Below are positions 1-4,552 of a DNA stretch of 5,047 nt, one piece after another (the first letter of the stretch is position 1; every line of letters begins with the position of its first letter). The DNA is from Planctomycetota bacterium (GTDB taxonomy: Bacteria > Planctomycetota > Phycisphaerae > UBA1845 > CAIVHJ01). Made by a program: the position numbers and the translations under genes. The notes beneath the pieces were generated by a model that was not told the DNA's origin, searched no databases, and worked only from the letters and a program-made list of their open reading frames with translations. The DNA is taken from the NCBI GenBank assembly GCA_022565195.1, contig JADFJZ010000169.1:1-5047 (forward strand), read 5' to 3'.

Positions 1-107
1 TCGCCCTCCCGGATGATACCGCTTTCGGCACAGTTTCGACAGGTGCGTGCGCGGGGTGGGGTGAGTCCTTTTCCGCTGCGTTGTTCTCTGTCCGCGTGTC
101 GATTTCC

Positions 108-153
108 GCCCCGGAGGGGCAGGATGAAAATAGCCCAGCCATTTATGGCTGGG
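108..153 (+). repeat. REP-like two-hairpin palindromic element, copy A
   Basis: A 13-nt hairpin GCCCC-GGA-GGGGC (108-120; 5-bp stem, 3-nt loop) is followed by a 13-nt linker ending in GAAAATAG (121-133). A second hairpin, CCCAGCC-ATTTAT-GGCTGGG, follows at 134-153. Copy C, in the opposite orientation at 279-323, has the same architecture, the same GGA loop and the same GAAAATAG linker end, but both stems differ by paired changes. This looks like a REP or BIME-type dispersed palindrome, the kind mobilised elsewhere by RAYT/IS200-like transposases. No such transposase is in the window. The repeat structure is seen directly; the REP assignment is inference. Confidence 0.7.
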
Positions 154-183
154 GACTTGTACGCGGCTTGAGTCCTTTAGTCC

Positions 184-252
184 CATAGCGACGACTGAAG
201 CAAAGTCGTCGAACTATGCCGAGCATCAGCGTCTCAGCCGTGCCTACGGCAC
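184..252 (-). repeat. REP-like palindromic element, copy B (divergent)
   Basis: Read on the minus strand, this begins with the 13-nt hairpin GTGCC-GTA-GGCAC (252-240). A 21-nt linker follows (239-219). A long hairpin then pairs CATAG (218-214) with CTATG (188-184) and CGACGACT (211-204) with AGTCGTCG (196-189), around a 7-nt loop and with a 2-nt bulge. The small hairpin has the same 5-3-5 geometry as those of copies A and C, and ATAG again stands just before the second hairpin. The linker is longer and the second stem is unrelated in sequence, so membership of the same family is inferred from shape rather than identity. Confidence 0.5.
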
Positions 253-278
253 TGCATCCGTACTGTGAGCCCACACAC

Positions 279-323
279 CCCAGCGATGAATCGCTGGGCT
301 ATTTTCGGGTGTCCCTCCGGGAC
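279..323 (-). repeat. REP-like two-hairpin palindromic element, copy C (inverted to A)
   Basis: On the minus strand this reads GTCCC-GGA-GGGAC (323-311), then a 12-nt linker ending GAAAATAG (310-299), then a near-perfect palindrome with 9-bp arms CCCAGCGAT and ATCGCTGGG around a 2-nt centre (298-279). It is the inverted partner of copy A. Relative to A, the first stem swaps a C-G for a T-A pair and the second swaps C-G for G-C, both with compensation on the other arm. Such paired changes suggest that the folded form has been maintained. Confidence 0.7.
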
Positions 324-389
324 AGGGAGATACCAAGCAAGTGCAATTTGCAGAATTTGGCGGTTTGGAGATTTTGCGTTCCAGGGGTT

Positions 390-401
390 GGAAGCGCTTC
401 C
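390..401. repeat. 12-bp perfect palindrome
   Basis: GGAAGCGCTTCC is perfectly self-complementary. Its left arm overlaps a second small stem, TTCCA (379-383) with TGGAA (389-393), so the two folds are mutually exclusive. It lies in non-coding DNA between the REP-like cluster and the heptad repeat. No gene nearby gives it an obvious operator role. Confidence 0.4.
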
Positions 402-492
402 GACTGCCGAATCCGCTTGCTTCATAGCGCGCCTGGGAAGTTATGGGGATGGGCTGAGCGTGTGGGGTCGGGCTGCGGCCTGAGGCGGAGCA

Positions 493-527
493 ATGAAGAG
501 TGAGGCGTGAAGCGTGAAGAGTGAGGA
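493..527 (+). repeat. Degenerate 7-bp tandem repeat, five units
   Basis: Five consecutive heptads start at 493, 500, 507, 514 and 521: ATGAAGA, GTGAGGC, GTGAAGC, GTGAAGA, GTGAGGA. The consensus is GTGARG(A/C). A further decayed unit, CTGAGGC, lies out of phase at 480-486. The array is entirely purine-rich on the plus strand apart from the T and the occasional C. It sits about 110 nt beyond the stop codon of the minus-strand operon, in gene-free DNA. Function is unknown. Confidence 0.7.
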
Positions 528-638
528 GCCGGAACAGGAGAAAGCGCAATGGCCAAACGAACCCACCGTTCGCGCAAGCGCAAAGCCGCGATTATGAAGC
601 GTTGTATTGGGGTGGGCAACCCGCACGTTGTGGGCCGG

Positions 639-1685
639 TCAGACGCCTGGCGCACCGACTGCGAGGTCGATGATCAGCGGCAAGTGGTCCGAGCCGATGT
701 TCGGGCCGAGGCGGCAGTCGAGGACGGTGATGCCTTCGCCGACCAGGCAGTGGTCGATCGGAATACGCATCAGGCTTGGCAAACTCGCAGGCCAACTAGG
801 CAGGATTCCGAAACCGCGGCGCGTGTTGGTCAGACCGAGTTCGTCGCACAGGCGGCGGTGCGAAGGCGCCCACATCGTCGTGTTCAAGTCGCCCACGATG
901 ATGAGCGGCTCCGAGCGAGTCTTCGCGAAGGCGGCCATCCGCGTCAAATGCTCGTCGCGAGCCGACTGCGCGGCTACGGACATCGGCGGCATGGTGTGGG
1001 CGGCGACGAATTGGAGTGTGACATCATGCACCCGGATCTGGAACGTCACGCTCGGCACTTGCGAACTGCCGAAGCGACGAACGGCTGCCTCGTACAAAGG
1101 CGTGCGGCTCAAGACGAGGATGCCGAAGTCGTCCTCGCGCTGCGCGCCGTCGCGGTAGGGATAGTCGTCCGCCAGCACCGTCAGGGCTTCGATCCAGCGG
1201 GCGTTAATCTCATGAAGCGCCAGCAAGTCGGGTTGCTCACGGGCGATCAAGTCGAGCAGCGGCGCGTGCTGCTCGTTGCTGGAGAGGACGTTTGCATGAA
1301 GGATGCGCAAACGTCCGGAAGCCGAGCCGTTCATTGTGCGGGCACCGTCGTTCGGTGGAGTAAACCACAGCGGCGCCAGCGCAGAACCCGAAACGATCAG
1401 CGCCGCGCCGGCGACGATCACCGCCCGACGGCGCCGGAGCGTCACGAGCAACAGCAAGATTGCGATGGACGCAATGAAGTACTGGACTTGGAAGTGACAA
1501 AGCAACTCGAAGGGATAGGAATCGGCGATGGCGCGCACCGCTGACATCAGCAGCACGGCGAGCGGTGCGAGCCACGCGCACGCCGTGGCGGCTTTGGATG
1601 ATCGAGGCCGGTTCGGGGCGTCGGTGTCATTTGCGGGCAGGGGCTCTGCTGCGCGTTTCTCGCCGTCGTTCGTGTGGGTGTGCAT
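639..1685 (-). CDS. Membrane-anchored endonuclease/exonuclease/phosphatase (EEP) family protein
   Basis: A 348-residue protein. After a polar N-terminus come three hydrophobic segments, at about residues 33-50, 66-84 and 88-108. The catalytic EEP domain follows at about 125-343. Family active-site signatures are present in order: Asn132 (HANV), Glu159 (LHEI), His230 (AAHT), Asp266/Asn268 (GDLNTT), Asp311-His312 and the C-terminal Ser-Asp-His at 332-334. These fit a metal-dependent phosphodiesterase or nuclease fold held at the membrane, as in YafD- or VanJ-like proteins with three N-terminal helices. The substrate cannot be told from sequence; the EEP fold serves DNA, RNA, phospholipid and phosphoester substrates. 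It is the last gene of the def-fmt operon. The start lies 16 nt after the fmt stop, has no clear Shine-Dalgarno and may rely on translational coupling. Family call is confident; precise function is unknown. Confidence 0.85.
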   Translation of the reverse strand: MHTHTNDGEKRAAEPLPANDTDAPNRPRSSKAATACAWLAPLAVLLMSAVRAIADSYPFELLCHFQVQYFIASIAILLLLVTLRRRRAVIVAGAALIVSGSALAPLWFTPPNDGARTMNGSASGRLRILHANVLSSNEQHAPLLDLIAREQPDLLALHEINARWIEALTVLADDYPYRDGAQREDDFGILVLSRTPLYEAAVRRFGSSQVPSVTFQIRVHDVTLQFVAAHTMPPMSVAAQSARDEHLTRMAAFAKTRSEPLIIVGDLNTTMWAPSHRRLCDELGLTNTRRGFGILPSWPASLPSLMRIPIDHCLVGEGITVLDCRLGPNIGSDHLPLIIDLAVGAPGV

Positions 1686-1701
1686 GTGGTGTGCGTACTC
1701 G

Positions 1702-2652
1702 TCAATCGGTGATGCGGGTGAAGCGATCGCCCGCTTTGACGTGGCGGCCGTTGGCGAAGTCGGGCCAGGTCATGAGCTTGCCGCCCGCAGGTTTGATCTC
1801 CAGGAGTTCCAGCATGCCGTCGCCGGTGGCCACCAAAAGTCGCGAATCGAGTTGTCCCGGCGGGAGCCCCTCGGTGTGTCTCTCTGCCAAGCGGGCTCGG
1901 GCGAGCACCACGTCTTCGTTGCGGGTGGAGTCACTGCTGCTGAACCGGCAGCGCGCCCCAGGCCAGTCCCACATGCCGCAAACGAAGTGGGCCAGCTCGG
2001 CAGCCGGTCGCGCGAAGTCGATGAAGCCGTCTTCCTTGCGGAGCTTCGGCGCTCGGGTCGCGGCGGCGTCATCCTGCGGTTCGCCGGGCGGGTTGGGGTC
2101 CGTGGCGTACAGTTCCAGCGCGCCCGTGATGGCATCGACGGCGATGCCGGCCAGGCGGTCGTGCAGCTCGTCGGCAGTCTCGTGCGGTTTGGGCGAAGTC
2201 CAGCGGGTGGTCAGGATTGGCCCGGCGTCCATCCGCTGGACCAGCTTGAACACCGTTACGCCGGCCTGCTCCTCACCGTTGAGGATGGTCCATTGAAACG
2301 GCGCCGCCCCGCGATACTTCGGCAGCAGCGACGCATGGGCGTTGATGCACCCGCCGGGGATACCGTCGCAGATCGGCGGCCCGATCTTCTGCCCGAAGGC
2401 CAGCACCACGCCGACATCGGCGCCGAAGTCGAGCAGCCGCCGCACCATCGACTCGTCGTTGACTTGCTCGACGGTGATCACTTTCAGCCCGAGTTCCAAG
2501 GCGCGCTCTTTGACCGGCGTCGGCGTGAGCTTGCGCCCGCGGCCGCTGGGCCGATCGGGCTGGGTGATGACGGCGGCGACGTCGTGGTTCTGCTGCACGT
2601 TGCGCAGCGTCGGCACGGCGAAGGCGCCCGAACCAAAGAAGAGCAGTCGCAT
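1702..2652 (-). CDS. fmt: Methionyl-tRNA formyltransferase
   Basis: Transfers a formyl group from 10-formyltetrahydrofolate to initiator Met-tRNA in the cytoplasm, allowing bacterial translation initiation. At 316 residues it matches the usual length of about 315. The N-terminal Rossmann-like formyltransferase domain opens with MRLLFFGSG. The tRNA-contacting loop RPSGRGRKLTPTPVKE lies at 34-49. The catalytic segment NAHASLLPKYRGAAPFQ (104-120) gives Asn104 and His106, and Asp142 lies in MDAGPIL, completing the known Asn/His/Asp set. The C-terminal OB-like domain is visible at about 200-316, including LELLEIKPAGGK and AGDRF. The start codon follows the def stop by 15 nt; AGGCGGG (2661-2667), adjoining that stop, gives a plausible ribosome site with an 8-nt spacer. 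Coupling to def is expected because the deformylase removes the group this enzyme adds. No key residue is missing. Confidence 0.97.
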   Translation of the reverse strand: MRLLFFGSGAFAVPTLRNVQQNHDVAAVITQPDRPSGRGRKLTPTPVKERALELGLKVITVEQVNDESMVRRLLDFGADVGVVLAFGQKIGPPICDGIPGGCINAHASLLPKYRGAAPFQWTILNGEEQAGVTVFKLVQRMDAGPILTTRWTSPKPHETADELHDRLAGIAVDAITGALELYATDPNPPGEPQDDAAATRAPKLRKEDGFIDFARPAAELAHFVCGMWDWPGARCRFSSSDSTRNEDVVLARARLAERHTEGLPPGQLDSRLLVATGDGMLELLEIKPAGGKLMTWPDFANGRHVKAGDRFTRITD

Positions 2653-2667
2653 AACGTAGGCCCGCCT

Positions 2668-3195
2668 CTATGCGTTGAACGAAGCTTCCAGTTGTTTGAT
2701 GATTCGCCGGTTGGCGATGTGGCTGGCCTCGTTCATGTAATCCAGAATCAGCTTGCCCTGCAGGTGATCATGCTCATGTTGCCAGACGCGCGCTTGCAGA
2801 TCCTGCCCGGCAAGTTCGAATGGGTTCCCTTCGACGTCCTGCGCTTGGATCGTGCAGCGCTGCGCCCGGCGGATCGGCACCAGCACATCAGGGATGCTGA
2901 GGCAGCCCTCTTCGCCTTCGGCCGCCCCTTCCAGATTGCTGAGCTGCGGATTGATCAGGATCTGGTTGTCGCCCGGCTCGCCCGTAGGGTTGCACACGAA
3001 GAGTCGCTGCATGACGCCCACCTGCGGGCCGGCAAGACCAACACCGTTGCGATCATTCATCAATTGCACCATCCGCTCGGTGAGCCGGCGGAGATCGTCC
3101 CCGAACTCCACAACCGGCGTACACACTTCGCGGAGCCGAGGGTCCGGGTACTTCACGATTGCAAGAGTGTTCACGAACTGCGGGTCCAAAGCCAT
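2668..3195 (-). CDS. def: Peptide deformylase
   Basis: A metal-dependent hydrolase that removes the formyl group from the N-terminal Met of nascent proteins at the ribosome. It has 175 residues, normal for the family. All three signature motifs are intact: motif 1 GVGLAGPQ (51-58), motif 2 EGCLS (96-100) with metal ligand Cys98, and motif 3 HEHDH (140-144) with metal ligands His140 and His144 and catalytic Glu141. It is the first gene of the minus-strand operon, with fmt 15 nt downstream. The chosen ATG has only a weak GAGAGG at 3199-3204 with a 3-nt spacer, but no upstream in-frame ATG is better, and the N-terminus (LAIVKYPDPRLR) aligns in style with family members. A good promoter lies about 185 nt upstream. 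No anomalies in the coding sequence. Confidence 0.97.
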   Translation of the reverse strand: MALDPQFVNTLAIVKYPDPRLREVCTPVVEFGDDLRRLTERMVQLMNDRNGVGLAGPQVGVMQRLFVCNPTGEPGDNQILINPQLSNLEGAAEGEEGCLSIPDVLVPIRRAQRCTIQAQDVEGNPFELAGQDLQARVWQHEHDHLQGKLILDYMNEASHIANRRIIKQLEASFNA

Positions 3196-3239
3196 TTGCC
3201 TCTCATGCGTGCAGAACTCAGAGTGCTTTCAAACTCCCG

Positions 3240-3289
3240 CGAGCCCGGCCTGTGCCTTCAAGCCAGGGAACGGCATCGCTGCGGGCTCG
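3240..3289 (-). promoter_or_regulatory. Inverted repeat in the def leader
   Basis: CGAGCCCG (3240-3247) and CGGGCTCG (3282-3289) are perfectly complementary 8-mers, 34 nt apart, inside the predicted def 5' leader. In the transcript they could close a long-loop stem about 45 nt before the start codon. I recognise no riboswitch class in it. Regulatory meaning is inference only. Confidence 0.3.
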
Positions 3290-3378
3290 TCGGCAGCCGC
3301 GGGCCATCGAGCCCATCAGAGGCCCAGGATCCGCGTCCCGTCGGTCGAATCTGCACAAGGCCACTGCGGCGAGGCCTG

Positions 3379-3407
3379 ATTGTAGTGCGTCAGTCCCGCT
3401 TTTCCAA
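3379..3407 (-). promoter_or_regulatory. Candidate sigma70-type promoter for def-fmt-EEP operon
   Basis: On the minus strand, TTGGAA (3407-3402, -35) and TACAAT (3384-3379, -10) are separated by 17 nt, the ideal spacing. The -10 matches TATAAT at five of six positions and the -35 matches TTGACA at four of six. Transcription would start near 3372, giving a leader of about 175 nt before the def ATG at 3195. Confidence 0.55.
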
Positions 3408-3418
3408 CGGTTCCGAAG

Positions 3419-3430
3419 CCGGGTGCCCGG
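3419..3430. promoter_or_regulatory. Dyad between divergent promoters, possible operator
   Basis: CCGGG-TG-CCCGG is a perfect inverted repeat with a 2-nt centre. It lies in the 56-bp gap between the two outward-facing -35 boxes (3407 and 3464). The location suits a regulator acting on both operons, but in GC-rich DNA such a dyad can arise by chance. No regulator gene is adjacent. Confidence 0.25.
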
Positions 3431-3463
3431 AATCGGCCGATAGGCAGTGCAGGCGGACGGCCC

Positions 3464-3491
3464 TTGATTTGATCGAGCGATTCGGTATGAT
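3464..3491 (+). promoter_or_regulatory. Candidate sigma70-type promoter for rpmI-rplT
   Basis: TTGATT (3464-3469, -35) and TATGAT (3486-3491, -10) are separated by 16 nt. The -10 matches consensus at five of six positions and the -35 at four of six. An overlapping alternative -10, GATAAT, lies at 3489-3494. Predicted transcription start is near 3498, leaving only about 32 nt of leader before the rpmI ATG. Confidence 0.55.
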
Positions 3492-3514
3492 AATCGATTC
3501 TCAGCAGCGCATTC

Positions 3515-3521
3515 GGAAGGA
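3515..3521 (+). promoter_or_regulatory. Ribosome binding site of rpmI
   Basis: GGAAGGA ends 8 nt before the ATG at 3530. This is ideal spacing and confirms this start over any upstream codon. Confidence 0.7.
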
Positions 3522-3529
3522 TTGCAGCC

Positions 3530-3736
3530 ATGAAGAACAAGAAGTACAAGAGAAAAACGCACAAGGGCTTGGCGAAGCGCGTCAAGGTCACAGCCAGCGG
3601 CAAAGTCAAGCGTAAGGCTTCTTTCGGCAGCCATCTCATGAGCGGCATGGGCAGTAAGCGTCGCCGCCGGGTGTCCGGGATGATCACGATGAAGAAGTCG
3701 GACGCCAAACGCACCAAGGAAGCGTTGTGCGTCTAA
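3530..3736 (+). CDS. rpmI: Large-subunit ribosomal protein bL35
   Basis: A 68-residue, strongly basic protein of the 50S subunit. The family core is clear: KTHKGLAKR (9-17), the TASGKVKR segment (21-28), SHLMSGMGSKRRRR (34-47) and a C-terminal SDAKRTKEAL (57-66). Length fits the usual 64-68. The N-terminus, MKNKKYKRKTHKG, is a few residues longer than the common MPKxKTHKG form. A strong ribosome site at 3515-3521 fixes the start. rplT follows after a 12-nt gap, the standard bL35-bL20 pairing. The usual upstream partner infC is absent: the DNA just upstream is a divergent promoter region facing def. Confidence 0.95.
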   Translation: MKNKKYKRKTHKGLAKRVKVTASGKVKRKASFGSHLMSGMGSKRRRRVSGMITMKKSDAKRTKEALCV

Positions 3737-3741
3737 GGGAG
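3737..3741 (+). promoter_or_regulatory. Ribosome binding site of rplT adjoining rpmI stop
   Basis: GGGAG begins immediately after the rpmI TAA (3734-3736) and sits 7 nt before the rplT ATG at 3749. Ribosomes terminating on rpmI would cover this site, so the two genes are probably translationally coupled. Confidence 0.65.
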
Positions 3742-3748
3742 TAGATCA

Positions 3749-4117
3749 ATGCCACGTGCCCGATCCGGCGCCGCCCGACATCGCAAGAAAGTCCGACTGT
3801 TTCGCCAGACCAAAGGCTATCGCGGTCCGCGGCGCAATCGCTGGCGCCTCGCCAAGGAAGCCGTGCTGCGCGCCGGCGCCAACGCCTATCGCGACCGCCG
3901 CCGCCGCAAGCGTGAGTTCCGCAGCTTATGGATTACGCGACTGTCCGCCGCCTGCCAGGCGCGCGGCATTCAATACAGCCGCTTCATCTCCGGTCTGCGC
4001 ATCGCGAACGTCATTCTCGACCGTAAGATGCTCAGTGAGCTGGCGATTCACGACCCCTCCGCCTTCGACGCCATTGTCGATCTCGCCAAACAGAACGTCA
4101 GCAAGCAAGCCGCCTGA
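3749..4117 (+). CDS. rplT: Large-subunit ribosomal protein bL20
   Basis: A 122-residue 23S rRNA-binding protein needed early in 50S assembly; the usual length is 117-120. The basic N-terminal extension (1-60) includes the TKGYRGPRRN segment at 21-30. The highly conserved block AYRDRRRRKREFRSLWITRL spans 46-65. The globular C-terminal domain follows, with GIQYSRFISGLRIANVILDR (73-92) and LSELAIHDPSAFDAIV. The only difference from typical members is a slightly longer polar C-terminus (KQNVSKQAA). It is the second gene of the rpmI operon. In other bacteria bL20 represses its own operon by binding an upstream leader; the short predicted leader here leaves little space for such a site. Start supported by GGGAG at 3737-3741. 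Confidence 0.97.
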   Translation: MPRARSGAARHRKKVRLFRQTKGYRGPRRNRWRLAKEAVLRAGANAYRDRRRRKREFRSLWITRLSAACQARGIQYSRFISGLRIANVILDRKMLSELAIHDPSAFDAIVDLAKQNVSKQAA

Positions 4118-4130
4118 CACGCTCCGCGTG
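4118..4130 (+). terminator. Small hairpin directly after rplT, possible weak terminator
   Basis: CACGC-TCC-GCGTG begins at the first base after the rplT TGA. It is a 5-bp stem with a 3-nt loop. What follows (GTTCGCGTTCCG) is not a U-tract, so efficient intrinsic termination is doubtful. Read on the minus strand it is CACGC-GGA-GCGTG, the same 5-3-5 geometry and GGA loop as the small hairpins of the REP-like cluster. Confidence 0.35.
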
Positions 4131-4216
4131 GTTCGCGTTCCGCCGTGCGGGGATCAGTGATCATTTCGATCTCTGCTTCTTCAGCGCCTGCCATCGCACC
4201 GTTCGGCATGCGGTTC

Positions 4217-4254
4217 TGCAGTTGCCTGGGCGATTCGCCATCCGGCAATCTGCA
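4217..4254. repeat. Nested 38-nt hairpin
   Basis: TGCAG (4217-4221) pairs with CTGCA (4250-4254) and TTGCC (4222-4226) with GGCAA (4244-4248): a 10-bp stem with one bulged T at 4249. Inside it a second small stem pairs GGCG (4229-4232) with CGCC (4236-4239). The element stands alone in non-coding DNA, far from either gene. It could be a solitary palindromic repeat or part of a structured RNA. Confidence 0.45.
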
Positions 4255-4444
4255 ATTCCTCTCCGGCCTCTCGACTCTTTGAACCCCATGTTGCAGTCGC
4301 ACTCGTATTGCCGCGGGCCAGGCGGGCTGCTCCGAACGCTATTTCACCACCCTTTGCCGGATCGCCGCCTCCTAAGTGCTGTTGTCATGAAGAGATAGCG
4401 CATTCTAGGGAGCAGTGCCAAAGGTGGCCCAAACGGCCGATTCG

Positions 4445-4475
4445 TCAACACGCACCGCTCGTAATGCGGTATACT
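4445..4475 (+). promoter_or_regulatory. Weak candidate promoter for the secreted protein
   Basis: TATACT at 4470-4475 matches the -10 consensus at five of six positions. The best -35 is poor: TCAACA at 4445-4450 with a long 19-nt spacer. Position, about 80 nt before the start codon, is reasonable. An alternative sigma factor cannot be excluded. Confidence 0.3.
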
Positions 4476-4517
4476 GGATGGCGCATATCACTGAGTTTGA
4501 TTGGGAAGAAGCGCCTG

Positions 4518-4544
4518 AGCCGACGGTTCGGCTGCACAGGAGGA
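4518..4544 (+). promoter_or_regulatory. Leader hairpin and strong ribosome site of the secreted protein gene
   Basis: AGGAGGA (4538-4544) ends 8 nt before the ATG at 4553, a near-consensus site that fixes the start. Just upstream, AGCCGA (4518-4523) pairs with TCGGCT (4528-4533) around a 4-nt loop. The flanking CCTG (4514-4517) could pair with CAGG (4537-4540) and partly mask the ribosome site. Confidence 0.5.
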
Positions 4545-4552
4545 CACTTGCA

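Larger units (their letters stand above)
1..638. other. Gene-free region with repeats
   Basis: I find no protein gene here with family-like sequence. Short open frames at 216-503, 265-483 and on the minus strand run through the palindromic repeats and give compositionally odd peptides with no recognisable motif. Bases 1-107 contain only short open frames reaching the left edge, without a supportable start or domain. The content I can support is the three palindromic elements, the 12-bp palindrome and the heptad array. An ATG at 549 has a good AGGAG ribosome site (536-540) but is doubtful as a gene. Confidence 0.6.
4118..4552. other. Intergenic region with hairpins, no gene
   Basis: No convincing coding sequence: the short plus-strand frame at 4308-4556 has no ribosome site or recognisable motif and ends just inside the next gene's start. 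No tRNA fold was found. Visible items are the small hairpin after rplT, a palindrome GATCA-G-TGATC (4152-4162), a nested hairpin at 4217-4254, a possible -10 box at 4470-4475 and a hairpin before the next ribosome site. Confidence 0.6.

Noticed and set aside
1..60. Possible Cys-x2-Cys zinc-ribbon fragment on the minus strand at the left edge (RTCRNCAESG)
   Set aside because: Too short, no start codon or ribosome site within reach, and only one Cys pair. A gene running off the left edge cannot be excluded, but it is not supportable.
108..323. The left-end palindromes as a CRISPR array
   Set aside because: Copies are inverted relative to each other, irregularly spaced, only two to three in number and not identical; there is no direct-repeat and spacer pattern and no cas gene.
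216..503. Short plus-strand frames (216-503 and 265-483) as small proteins
   Set aside because: They translate straight through the palindromic repeats, lack ribosome sites and have no family-like motif; they are frames of non-coding repeat DNA.
612..626. Bulged hairpin just beyond the EEP stop as terminator of the minus-strand operon
   Set aside because: The stem is short and bulged and is not followed by a T-run on the minus strand, so an intrinsic terminator is not supported.
639..1544. The remainder of the 549-1544 plus-strand frame as a real 331-residue protein
   Set aside because: From 639 onward it is antisense to the EEP gene and has no recognisable domain. Only the first part and its ribosome site deserve attention.
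1528..3615. A 695-codon open frame on the plus strand
   Set aside because: It lies antisense to three well-supported genes (EEP, fmt, def) and overlaps rpmI in another frame. The sense proteins carry complete family motifs; the antisense product shows none. Long antisense frames are expected in GC-rich coding DNA.
4260..4290. GGTTCAAA on the minus strand as a tRNA T-arm
   Set aside because: The flanking bases do not form the 5-bp T stem, and no acceptor or anticodon stem can be placed around it.
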